A stretch of DNA of 64,000 bases, taken from the NCBI RefSeq assembly GCF_020096995.1, contig NZ_CP083692.1, positions 1,984,001 through 2,048,000 of the forward strand. Direction: 5' to 3'. The notes beneath the pieces were generated by a model. That model was not told the origin of the DNA, ran no database searches, and saw only the letters and a list, made by a program, of their open reading frames with translations. Shown here in pieces: positions 42,583 through 55,699 of the stretch; position 1 is the first letter of the stretch; each line of letters starts with the position of its first letter. The DNA comes from Leucobacter sp. Psy1 (GTDB lineage Bacteria > Actinomycetota > Actinomycetes > Actinomycetales > Microbacteriaceae). Made by a program: the position numbers and the translations under genes.

Positions 42583-43047
42583 TCAGCGCTCGTCGGAAAG
42601 GTCGAAGCGCGAGGCGAAGAACGTGAATCGGAACTTGCCGACCTGCACCTCGATACCGTCGTCGAGCGCGACCTCGCCGTCGATGCGCTTGCCATCGCAG
42701 AACGTCCCGTTCAGGGACCCGAGGTCACGCACCGCGAACTGCGTGCCGCTGCGCACGAACTCGGCGTGACGGCGCGACACCGTCACATCGTCGAGGAAGA
42801 TGTCGACCGCGGGGTGACGCCCGGCAACGGTGACGTCTTGGTCGAGCAGGAAGCGGGCTCCGAGGTCGGGGCCACGGCGCACGACGAGCAGAGCGGCGCC
42901 GGACGGCAGGGCCTTCACGGCCTCCTGCTCATCGATGCTCAGGTCGACGACCCGTGCCCGGATCATCGCGCCGAGATCATCCCGGAACTGCTGGGTCGAT
43001 CGGGCCTCGGTATCACCCGCGTGGTGAGCCTTATCTGCTGCGTTCAT
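42583..43047 (-). CDS. garA: GarA/OdhI-type FHA protein, controller of 2-oxoglutarate metabolism
   Basis: A 154-residue protein. An unstructured N-terminus of about 50 residues carries the phosphorylation segment ARSTQQFRDD, and the FHA domain (about 55-150) has the phosphothreonine-binding pattern: VAGRHPAVDIFLDDVTVSRRHAEF (GRH and SRRH cores), then DLGSLNGTF. Unphosphorylated GarA/OdhI inhibits 2-oxoglutarate dehydrogenase, and phosphorylation releases it. GarA has ETTSVFR at this place; here it is RSTQQFR, keeping one threonine (T18) and replacing the other by serine (S17). ATG 43047 is chosen over GTG 43059. It is co-transcribed with ftsR. Confidence 0.93.
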   Translation of the reverse strand: MNAADKAHHAGDTEARSTQQFRDDLGAMIRARVVDLSIDEQEAVKALPSGAALLVVRRGPDLGARFLLDQDVTVAGRHPAVDIFLDDVTVSRRHAEFVRSGTQFAVRDLGSLNGTFCDGKRIDGEVALDDGIEVQVGKFRFTFFASRFDLSDER

Positions 43048-43177
43048 TGGTTCACCCACCCCTATTCCTTTGCTTCGTCATGACAGAGCTGTCGCACCAT
43101 CTACGCTACCGCAGCGGACGCTCCCCCGCATCTCGCGCCGCCCCCGAACATGCCCTCCGGCGTGTCGTGCAAACGTG

Positions 43178-43549
43178 TCACGAGCCCTGTTCGCGCTCTG
43201 CACGCTGAGCAGCCTCGATCGCGGGACCGAGCTCGTCGATCACCAGCGTCTCCTCGTCGATCTGCCCCGCTCGATAGGCCGCCCGTCCCACCATGTGGGC
43301 GGCGACCGGGGCCGTGAGCGACTGGAAGACGAACACCGGGACGAGCGCGATGAGCGTTGCGAACGAGCGGTCCTCCAGGGCGATCGCTGTGATCATCAAG
43401 AGCAGGCCGAAGATCTGCGGCTTGGTCGCCGCGTGGAGCCGGCTGAGCGCATCGGTGAAGCGCAGGAGGCCGATTCCCGCAGCGACCGAGAGGAGTGCGG
43501 CGAGGAAGACGCAGATGATCGCGAGCGTGTCGAGGATCTGTTCAAACAT
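43178..43549 (-). CDS. mrpG: Mrp Na+/H+ antiporter subunit G
   Basis: A 123-residue membrane protein with three helices (about 7-27, 40-58 and 63-85). Conserved MnhG/MrpG blocks are GLLRFTDALSRLHAATKPQIFGLLLM. It is a small subunit of the hetero-oligomeric Mrp antiporter that exports Na+ against H+ in pH and salt homeostasis. The C-terminal tail is acidic. Its start overlaps the mrpF end by 8 nt, and it is the last gene of the operon. Confidence 0.94.
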   Translation of the reverse strand: MFEQILDTLAIICVFLAALLSVAAGIGLLRFTDALSRLHAATKPQIFGLLLMITAIALEDRSFATLIALVPVFVFQSLTAPVAAHMVGRAAYRAGQIDEETLVIDELGPAIEAAQRAEREQGS

Positions 43550-43880
43550 TGCTCGCCCCCTGGCTCGTCTCGCCCGGCTGATCGTCGAGTCCGGGAGGAC
43601 CCGTCTCGTTCACTCCGCGCCGACGCACGTACCGCGCCACGACGATGGTCGCGAGGGTGGCGGTCGCCGCGACCACGGTCATCAGCGGAATGGAGTCGGT
43701 ATGCCCGCGGATGACCATGTCCATGCCGGCGGCCAGGACCAGTGTGGTCAGCAGAACGTCCGAGGCGACCATGCGGTCGAGGATCGTCGGGCCCCGGACG
43801 ATCCTGACGATCGCGCAGAGCGCCGTCACGGTGAGGCCGACGCCGGCGGCGATGCAGAGAGTGAGGGTGAAAACGCTCAT
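43542..43880 (-). CDS. mrpF: Mrp Na+/H+ antiporter subunit F
   Basis: A 112-residue membrane protein with three helices and the MrpF sequence IVRGPTILDRMVASDVLLTT in the first cytoplasmic loop. ATG 43880 overlaps mrpE by 4 nt. The C-terminus is hydrophilic and overlaps the mrpG start. Confidence 0.94.
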   Translation of the reverse strand: MSVFTLTLCIAAGVGLTVTALCAIVRIVRGPTILDRMVASDVLLTTLVLAAGMDMVIRGHTDSIPLMTVVAATATLATIVVARYVRRRGVNETGPPGLDDQPGETSQGASNV

Positions 43881-44458
43881 GCGGTCGCCTCCATCTCGCT
43901 GCGCGAGCCCACGGCGAGGATCAGGAGCCGTTCGATGCGGTAGACCTCTCGACGCATCTCGCGGATCTCCTTCTGCGTCGGCGTGTTGATGACGTGGAGG
44001 TAGAGGATCGACTGAGCACGATCCACCTCGGCTACGAGCGATCCGGGGATGAGCGAGTTGGTCAGGCCGACCATGGTCATGATGAAGTCCGACCGCGTGC
44101 GCAGGTGGACCGCGATGATGGAGGTCATCGGCACCGGCCCCGGGCGAACCGCGAGCCACGCCACCTGGAAGGATGCCACGGCCACATGCCAGAGGAAGTA
44201 TCCGAGGTAGACGAGCGCCCACCAGGGATTGAACCGGCCGGCGAGCGTCACCGGGGGGAGGTAGAACACGCGCGTCGCCGTGATGGAGACCACCACGCCG
44301 CTGATGAAGGACATCCACGAGACCTCGTGCCAGAGCGCCATCCAGGTCACGATGAGCCCGATGAGCAGCGGCAGCTCATGCAGCCGCACCACGCGCTCGA
44401 TGCGTCCTGCCCGGAAGCGCCGCTTACCGCGACTCAGTCGTCCGGTGTCTGCGCTCAT
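43877..44458 (-). CDS. mrpE: Mrp Na+/H+ antiporter subunit E
   Basis: A 193-residue membrane protein with a short basic N-terminus, two to three helices, and the MrpE core ITATRVFYLPPVTLAGRFNPW and SDFIMTMVGLTNSLIPGSLVAEVD. It ends with a cytoplasmic helix-rich tail. It overlaps mrpD and mrpF by 4 nt each, so the stoichiometry is likely set by translational coupling. Confidence 0.93.
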   Translation of the reverse strand: MSADTGRLSRGKRRFRAGRIERVVRLHELPLLIGLIVTWMALWHEVSWMSFISGVVVSITATRVFYLPPVTLAGRFNPWWALVYLGYFLWHVAVASFQVAWLAVRPGPVPMTSIIAVHLRTRSDFIMTMVGLTNSLIPGSLVAEVDRAQSILYLHVINTPTQKEIREMRREVYRIERLLILAVGSRSEMEATA

Positions 44459-46149
44459 GGGATGTCACTCCCCTCGATCTCCTCGGTGATGTCGATCGGC
44501 GACGAGTCGTCCGGCTCTGTCGTGCCGCTTCCGCCACCCGGGCCGTCGTGGTCTCCGAGCACTGCCTGGAGCAGCTGCGAGGGGTGAGCCATATTGTCTC
44601 CGGCCCTGGTCGCATACCCGTAGAGCGGACCGGCGAAGACCGTAAGCAGCACGCTGATGCCGACCATGCCTGCCGTGGCGGCCGTCATGAGCTTCGGGGT
44701 CTCTCGCTGCTCGCGCTGCGGCTGAGCATCCGGCGCATCGTGCAGCGTTTCGAGCATCGCTTCTTCACGTTCGCGGAGCATGATGGCCTCGGACGATGCG
44801 GTCTTCAACGGCTGCGCATCGGAAGTCACCCGAGGTCGCCAGAAGGCGAGGACCCAGACGCGGGCGAGCGCGTAGAGCGTCAGCAGGGAGACCGCGGCAC
44901 CGATCCCCATCAGCCAGTACGCGCCGGGAGAGGCGAGGTCTGCTGCGACCGTGAAGAGCCCCAGCTTCCCGATGAAGCCCGAGAACGGAGGGATGCCGCC
45001 CAGGTTCAGCATGGGGATGAAGAAGAGGATCGCGATGATCGGGGCGCTCCGGAGCATACCGCCGAGGCTTGCGAGCGAGGTCGAACCGCCATGGCGTTCG
45101 ATCAGGCCGACGGCGAGGAACAGCGTCGTCTGCACGATGATGTGGTGAGCGATGTAGTAGATCGTGGCAGCGAACCCTGCGGCGTTCGCCATGCCAATAC
45201 CGAAGATCATGTAGCCGATGTGACTGATCAGCGTAAACGATAGCAATCGCTTGATGTCGAGCTGCGAGACCGCACCGAGAATGCCGACGACCAACGTCAG
45301 CCCAGCGACGACGAGCAGGAGGCCGTCGATACTCGACTCGGGGAACATCTGGGTCTGGGTCCGGATGATCGCGTAGACGCCGACCTTTGTCAGCAGGCCG
45401 GCGAAGACAGCCGTCACCGGTGCGGGAGCCGTCGGGTAGGAATCCGGCAGCCAGAATGCCAGCGGGAAGACTGCAGCTTTGATCCCGAAGGCGATCACGA
45501 GCATCAGGTTCAGGATCAACTGGATGTTGTCCGGCAGTTCGGCGATGCGCACGGAGAGCTGCGCCATGTTCACGGTGCCCGTAGCACCGTAGACAAGTCC
45601 AATGGTCGCGAGGAACAGGATCGAAGAGACCAACGAGACCACCACGTAGGTGATGCCTGCGCGGATCCGCGCGGTCGTGCCGCCGAGCGTGATGAGCACG
45701 TAACTGGCCACGAGCAGGATCTCGAAGCTCACGTAGAGGTTGAAGAGGTCGCCGGCGACGAACGCGTTGCAGACGCCTGCGCCGAGTACCAGGTACGTCG
45801 GATAGTAGATGGAGACGGGAGTCTCCTCGTCGCCGTCGGCGAGACCCTGACCCAGCGAGAACACGAACACCGCGAGCAGGACCACCGCGGAGACGGTGAT
45901 CATGAGCGCGGACACGCGGTCCACCACCAGCGCGATACCGAAGGGGGCGGCCCAGCCGCCGACCTCCATCACGAGCATCCCGTGCACGTCGACAGCCCAC
46001 ATGAGGGTGCCGCCGAGCGCCGTCACGACGATGAGCGACACGAGGGTGACACCCTGCTGCACGCGCCGTCGACCGGGAACGATCAGGGCCGCTGCCGCGC
46101 CGAGCAGCGGGACGAGGACGACGAGCGGAACAAGCGCGGTCATGCTCAT
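44455..46149 (-). CDS. mrpD: Mrp Na+/H+ antiporter subunit D
   Basis: A 564-residue polytopic protein, homologous to complex I antiporter-type subunits (NuoN/NuoM). About 14 helices are predicted; conserved blocks include LVASYVLITLGG, AAVFPLAFWLPDSYPTAPAPVTAVFAGLLTKVGVYA (core HAxxPxxFWLPDSYPTAPAPV type) and LLSFTLISHIGYMIFGIG, which carry proton-channel Lys/Glu/His residues. A hydrophilic extension of about 60 residues lies near the C-terminus (ASSEAIMLREREEAML). It overlaps mrpC and mrpE by 4 nt each. Confidence 0.96.
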   Translation of the reverse strand: MSMTALVPLVVLVPLLGAAAALIVPGRRRVQQGVTLVSLIVVTALGGTLMWAVDVHGMLVMEVGGWAAPFGIALVVDRVSALMITVSAVVLLAVFVFSLGQGLADGDEETPVSIYYPTYLVLGAGVCNAFVAGDLFNLYVSFEILLVASYVLITLGGTTARIRAGITYVVVSLVSSILFLATIGLVYGATGTVNMAQLSVRIAELPDNIQLILNLMLVIAFGIKAAVFPLAFWLPDSYPTAPAPVTAVFAGLLTKVGVYAIIRTQTQMFPESSIDGLLLVVAGLTLVVGILGAVSQLDIKRLLSFTLISHIGYMIFGIGMANAAGFAATIYYIAHHIIVQTTLFLAVGLIERHGGSTSLASLGGMLRSAPIIAILFFIPMLNLGGIPPFSGFIGKLGLFTVAADLASPGAYWLMGIGAAVSLLTLYALARVWVLAFWRPRVTSDAQPLKTASSEAIMLREREEAMLETLHDAPDAQPQREQRETPKLMTAATAGMVGISVLLTVFAGPLYGYATRAGDNMAHPSQLLQAVLGDHDGPGGGSGTTEPDDSSPIDITEEIEGSDIP

Positions 46150-46655
46150 GACTTGCCCTCCCCTCTCGTGTGCGACCGGTCGACGACCTGCGTCGGCTGC
46201 GTGGATGTATCCGGCTCGGCAGCCTCCGAGTCATCCGAGAACTCCCGCGACTCCGCGAGGTCCTCGTCGGTGACCTCCTCGGTCGTGAGCTGCTGAGTCG
46301 AAGTCGGCAGTTCGACGTCGTCCTCGTCGTCGCGCACGCGGTCCTCGTGCTCGTGAGCGAGACGCCAGGAGCGGTAGATCAGCGCGAGCATGAACGCGCT
46401 GATGCCGAACGTGATGACGATCGCGGTCAGGATGAACGCCTGCGGGAGCGGATCGCTCATGTCGGAGGGGTCCGCGCCGCCGACGAGCGGAGCGGCACCG
46501 AAGCTGCCCGACATCAGGAAAATGAGCAGGTTCGTCGCGTTGCCCACGAGCAGGAACCCGAGCAGAATGCGCGTCAGCGCGCGATCCAACATCAGATAGA
46601 TGCCGCACGCGAACATGACGACCATGACAGCGACCAGGACCAGTGGCATACTCAT
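46146..46655 (-). CDS. mrpC: Mrp Na+/H+ antiporter subunit C
   Basis: A 169-residue protein related to NuoK with three membrane helices (about 3-22, 27-48 and 78-98) and the core TRILLGFLLVGNATNLLIFL, followed by DPLPQAFILTAIVITFG. The C-terminal 65 residues are strongly acidic and hydrophilic (HEHEDRVRDDEDDVELP), longer than in most MrpC proteins. It is coupled to mrpA and mrpD. Confidence 0.95.
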   Translation of the reverse strand: MSMPLVLVAVMVVMFACGIYLMLDRALTRILLGFLLVGNATNLLIFLMSGSFGAAPLVGGADPSDMSDPLPQAFILTAIVITFGISAFMLALIYRSWRLAHEHEDRVRDDEDDVELPTSTQQLTTEEVTDEDLAESREFSDDSEAAEPDTSTQPTQVVDRSHTRGEGKS

Positions 46656-49552
46656 CGTTTCGGCACCTCCCCGATCACCAATCCCTTGTTGTCCTCCATC
46701 TCGTGCTCATCGATCTCGGCACCGAGACTCCGCAGCACGTCGAGGATGAGGCCGAACACCACGAGGTAGACGCCGATGTCGAACACCGTCGAGGTCACCA
46801 GCGGGAGGTCGCCGAGGAAGCCGAGGTCGATATCGACCCACGCGGACGCGAGTGCGCTCTGTCCGAAGAACAGCGGAATGATGGCCATCGATACCGCGAG
46901 GCTCAGGCCGGTGCCCAGGATCTTGCCCGCGTCGAGCGGGACCGTCGCGCGGAGCTCATGGCGGCCGCCGGCGAGATACCTGGCGACGAGCGCAAGTCCG
47001 GCGACGAGGCCCCCTGCGAATCCGCCGCCTGGCGTATTGTGACCGGTCAGCAAGAGGTAGATCGAGAGAATGATCAGCGCGTGGAAGATCAGCCGGACGA
47101 CGACCTCGAGGAAGATCGAGCGGTGCGCCGGGTCGAGCATGCGCCCCGCGAGCACCCATGCCTCACGGCGGGTCTGATCGTTCGGGTCCGCGATGCGCGC
47201 GAGGTGCTCCCGGGCCTGCGTCCGAGCGTCGCGGCGACTGAGTTTCGGACTCATGTCCACGCGGCTCTTCAAGAAGATCAGCGAAGCCACACCGGTGGCC
47301 GCTGCCAGGATGACGGAGAGCTCCCCCATCGTGTCCCAACCGCGAATGTCGACGAGGGTCACGTTGACGACGTTCGAACCGTGCCCGCCGCCGTACGCCA
47401 GCTCGGGGAAGAGCAGCGAGATCGGATCGGCGACCCGTGCGCCGAGAGCGATGAGTGCGACCACGCCCATCAGCAGTCCGACGCCGCCGCCGATGAGCGC
47501 TCGCGTCAGGCGGACTCGAGCCGTCGGACGAGAGCCGCCGATGTGCTGCGGGAGCCTGCGGATCACCAGCACGAACGCAATGAGCGTCACGGTCTCGACG
47601 AGCGCCTGAGTGACCGCGAGGTCGGGCGCACCGTGGAGGGCGAAGATCGCGGCCATCCCGTACCCGGTGACGCCGACGAGCACGAGCGACTGGAACCGAG
47701 TGCGGGCTCGCAGCGCGAAGATCGCCGCGGCGATCATGATGATCGCGATCGGAACCTGCGCGGGCGACGACATCCATTCGATGGAGACGGGCCAGGTCTG
47801 GGTGCCGATCAGCGTGCCGCCGACGACGCCGACGAGCACGATGAGGATCACCGAGAGGTAGAACGGCAGCGATCCACGCTGCGTCACCGCGGTGAGGCGC
47901 ACGGCGAAGCTGTCCACCCAGTAGGTCACCACCCAGTAGGCGTGGGAGGCGGAGAAGCGCTCCGATGGTGCCGGCAGCAGGGGGTCGGTCCGCGAGAACA
48001 GCTTCGCGAGCACGACACCGACGCCCAGTACCAGTACGGAGATGACGAGCGCGGTAGTGAACCCGTGCCAGAGCGCGAGATGTTCGGGCTCTGCCGAAGG
48101 CACACCGTCGACCATGGCCTGGAACCAGGGGTCGAGCGCCCCTGCGAACAGACCGCCTGCCAGCGCGAGCAGCACGAATACGACGGGGGCGATCAGGATC
48201 GACGTTCCCATCTCGTGCTTCACCCCGCAGGTCTGCACGCCGGACTTCGCAGCGAACGCACCCCAAAGGAAGCGGCCCATGTACGCGACGGTCAGCACAC
48301 TGCCGAGCACCGCGATGCCGAGCGCCAGGTACGCGATCGGGAGCTCGTGCCCGATCTCGAGCATTTCAGCGAGACCCGCCTCCTTCGAGACGAATCCGAT
48401 GAAGGGCGGGACGCCCGCCATCGACAGCGACGCGAACACGGCGACAGTGGTGAGCAGCGGAGCCTGGCCACCCAGTCCGCTGAGCTTTCGGAGGTCGCGG
48501 GTGCCCGTCCGGTGATCGATGATACCCACAGTCAGGAAGAGCGGGGCCTTGGCGACCGCGTGCGCGAAGAGGAGCGCGAAGCCGGCGAACGAGGCACGAG
48601 GATCACCAATGCCGAACACCATCACCAGGAATCCGAGCTGACTCACGGTGCCGTGCGCAACGATGAGCTTGATGTCGTACTGGCGGAGCGCACGGATGCC
48701 TCCGTTGAGCATCGTAATGCCGCCGAGGATCACCAGCGTCTCGCGGTATCCCGGCACGTCGGCAAATGCCGGGGTGATGCGGGCGATCAAGTAGATACCC
48801 GCCTTCACCATCGCCGCGGCGTGCAAGTATGCGCTCACCGGCGTCGGCGCCGCCATCGCGCCGGGCAGCCAGAAGTGGAAGGGGAAGATCGCGGACTTCG
48901 ACAGCGCGCCGACCAGCACCAGGTAGACCGCAGCGACGGCGGCTGGCCCCTGCGGCGGGTGCGCGACGATGTCTGAGAGCAGTGAGCTCCCGGCGCCGGC
49001 CGACAGAATCACCAGCCCGACGAGCATCGCCAGGCCGCCCAGCGTCGTCACGATGAGCGCCTGGAGCGCCGCCGCCCGGCTCGTACGGAGCTTCGACGAG
49101 TGGCCGATCAGGAGGAACGAGAAGATCGTCGTGCTCTCCCAGAAAATGAAGAGCAGGTACACGTCGTCAGCGAGCACCAGCCCGAGCATCGACGCCAGAA
49201 ACCCCAGAAAGACCGCTCCGAATCGGGCGAGCCCCGACTCATTCCGATCGAAGTACCGAGCGCAGTACAGCAGCACCAGCGCGCCTGCGCCGGTCACCAG
49301 CAGCGCGAACGCGAGCGAGACGACATCGAGCCGGAAGGTGAAGCTGAGGTCGACCTGCGGCACCCAGGCGATGGACTCGACCTCGACGTGGCCGGCAAGC
49401 ACCCGAGGCGCCTGCGTCGCGAAAGCCACCGTCGCGACCAGCGGCGCTGCGGCGATGAGGAAGAACGACCGGCGCCCGAAACGGCGAATGACCGGATAGA
49501 TCAGAAGCGAAAGGATTCCGAGGGCGAGCAGTGTGCTCGTCATCAATCCCAT
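46652..49552 (-). CDS. mrpA: Fused Mrp Na+/H+ antiporter subunits A and B
   Basis: A 966-residue polytopic protein. Residues 1 to about 780 form MrpA: NuoL-like channel blocks (FWESTTIFSFLLIGHSS, SAIFPFHFWLPGAMAAPTPVSAYLHAAAMVKAG with core FWLPGAMAAPTPVSAYLH). The last 170 residues are a complete MrpB domain (LLTGHNTPGGGFAGGLVAG). No separate mrpB exists in the operon, so the fusion supplies it. ATG 49552 and ATG 49543 are both usable; GGGGTG precedes the first. It is the first gene of the operon, with a candidate -10 at 49591. Confidence 0.95.
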   Translation of the reverse strand: MGLMTSTLLALGILSLLIYPVIRRFGRRSFFLIAAAPLVATVAFATQAPRVLAGHVEVESIAWVPQVDLSFTFRLDVVSLAFALLVTGAGALVLLYCARYFDRNESGLARFGAVFLGFLASMLGLVLADDVYLLFIFWESTTIFSFLLIGHSSKLRTSRAAALQALIVTTLGGLAMLVGLVILSAGAGSSLLSDIVAHPPQGPAAVAAVYLVLVGALSKSAIFPFHFWLPGAMAAPTPVSAYLHAAAMVKAGIYLIARITPAFADVPGYRETLVILGGITMLNGGIRALRQYDIKLIVAHGTVSQLGFLVMVFGIGDPRASFAGFALLFAHAVAKAPLFLTVGIIDHRTGTRDLRKLSGLGGQAPLLTTVAVFASLSMAGVPPFIGFVSKEAGLAEMLEIGHELPIAYLALGIAVLGSVLTVAYMGRFLWGAFAAKSGVQTCGVKHEMGTSILIAPVVFVLLALAGGLFAGALDPWFQAMVDGVPSAEPEHLALWHGFTTALVISVLVLGVGVVLAKLFSRTDPLLPAPSERFSASHAYWVVTYWVDSFAVRLTAVTQRGSLPFYLSVILIVLVGVVGGTLIGTQTWPVSIEWMSSPAQVPIAIIMIAAAIFALRARTRFQSLVLVGVTGYGMAAIFALHGAPDLAVTQALVETVTLIAFVLVIRRLPQHIGGSRPTARVRLTRALIGGGVGLLMGVVALIALGARVADPISLLFPELAYGGGHGSNVVNVTLVDIRGWDTMGELSVILAAATGVASLIFLKSRVDMSPKLSRRDARTQAREHLARIADPNDQTRREAWVLAGRMLDPAHRSIFLEVVVRLIFHALIILSIYLLLTGHNTPGGGFAGGLVAGLALVARYLAGGRHELRATVPLDAGKILGTGLSLAVSMAIIPLFFGQSALASAWVDIDLGFLGDLPLVTSTVFDIGVYLVVFGLILDVLRSLGAEIDEHEMEDNKGLVIGEVPKR

Positions 49553-49590
49553 GCACACCCCGATCCGTGATCCGTATCTCGCTGGCAACT

Positions 49591-49596
49591 AGTCTA
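49591..49596 (-). promoter_or_regulatory. Candidate -10 box of the mrp operon
   Basis: TAGACT on the minus strand, 38 nt before the mrpA start, would give a leader of about 30 nt. No clear -35 is visible. Confidence 0.4.
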
Positions 49597-49658
49597 CCGG
49601 AACTGGGCCCGGAACTTCGAACCGTGCATACCGATCGAGGCATGCGCAATTTGGGCAT

Positions 49659-49705
49659 AAAAAAAGGGGGTCACCGTGAGCCGTCATTGACTCATGGTGA
49701 CCCCC
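49659..49705 (-). terminator. Intrinsic terminator of the rRNA operon
   Basis: Minus-strand hairpin with arms at 49666-49680 and 49691-49705 (15 bp: ten GC-rich pairs, one G-U, four further pairs; core GGGGGTCACC), 10-nt loop, then a run of seven T (49659-49665). It lies about 8 nt after the 5S gene. Confidence 0.95.
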
Positions 49706-49713
49706 AGTGAAGA

Positions 49714-49833
49714 GGTCCGGCGGTGTCCTACTCTCCCACACCCTCCCGAGTGCAGTACCATCGGCGCTGTCAGCCTTAGCTTCCGGGTTCGGAATGTAAC
49801 CGGGCGTTTCCCTGACGCTATAACCACCGTAAC
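49714..49833 (-). rRNA. rrf: 5S ribosomal RNA
   Basis: On the minus strand, from GTTACGGTGGTTATAGC to GGAGAGTAGGACACCGCC, about 120 nt, with conserved CCGAACCCGGAAGCTAAG in loop B/C. The ends are approximate to a few bases. It is third in the operon, about 148 nt after 23S. The 23S-5S spacer holds no tRNA that I can see. Confidence 0.95.
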
Positions 49834-49981
49834 ACTATCGACACAACCCACACCCACACCCCTAACCGGGATATGCGGGCATGTGGTCATACATCGAGAA
49901 CCACAAAGTAGACGCGAACACCATCAAGGCTTCATCATTACGCTGATCACTCTTCCCCAGCTCTTGATCCAGGGAACAAAG

Positions 49982-55093
<5,112 letters not shown>

Positions 55094-55699
55094 TAAAAAA
55101 CTGATGCAACCCCTCCAGCGGAATAAGCCAGAAGAACTGCGAGTTTGACCTGACAAACAGAAACCAATCAAAACTGACGATTTCAATAATTTGTCCAAAA
55201 AAGGAATCACCAACACCAACCAAAAATGATCGATGCCGGGGATAATAAATTGGCATTTGACAATCAAGTGCACACTATTGAGTTCTCAAGGACCAGACAC
55301 CCACCGTAACCCCTCACCAGGGCCTCCGATAGGCAACTTGTCAAGCTTACCAGACTCTCTCACTCACCGCAAACCGTGATTCGCAGCTCATACAACACCA
55401 ATCCGAAGACCGGCAGGCCGATATTCCCTCACCCCCGAAGCGGTGAAGCTCTCGACCCAGAGAGCAGAAGCGGATCTCCACGATACCCCACCGCACCACA
55501 ACACACAAGTCATGATCCGAGCAGTACCCGAAGGCTCCTCCCGCGATTCCGAGTGACTCACTTCCGTGTCTCACTCCGTCTCGCTGACAAGGGAATACAT
55601 TACGCGGGCCCGGCCCCCACCAGCAAACACACCCCGTACGCCGGGCGTGTCTCCGCATAATTCCGCGGATCTGCTCTCTCGAGCCCGGTTCCTGCTTGA
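55094..55699. other. rRNA leader, rRNA promoter and tgt upstream region (about 600 nt)
   Basis: From 55094 to about 55337 is the transcribed, AT-rich 16S leader with T-rich stretches and AGTTCTCAA at 55281-55289. The likely rRNA promoter is at 55344-55372. From about 55375 to 55699 lies the region upstream of tgt, in which I see no gene, no preQ1-riboswitch-like structure, and no convincing promoter for tgt. Confidence 0.6.
55344..55372 (-). promoter_or_regulatory. Likely rRNA operon promoter
   Basis: Minus-strand -35 TTGCGG (55367-55372), 17-nt spacer, -10 TAAGCT (55344-55349), giving a transcript start near 55337 and a leader of about 245 nt before 16S. Confidence 0.65.

Noticed and set aside
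46643-48976. 777-codon plus-strand frame opposite mrpA
   Set aside because: Highly charged, repetitive composition from antisense reading of membrane-protein codons.
55339-55344. TTGACA on the minus strand as the -35 of the rRNA promoter
   Set aside because: No TANNNT -10 lies 16-18 nt downstream. TTGCGG-N17-TAAGCT just upstream fits better; TTGACA then falls at the transcript start.
55375-55699. preQ1 riboswitch upstream of tgt
   Set aside because: I saw no compact H-type pseudoknot pattern or adenine-rich tail. A covariance-model search would settle it.
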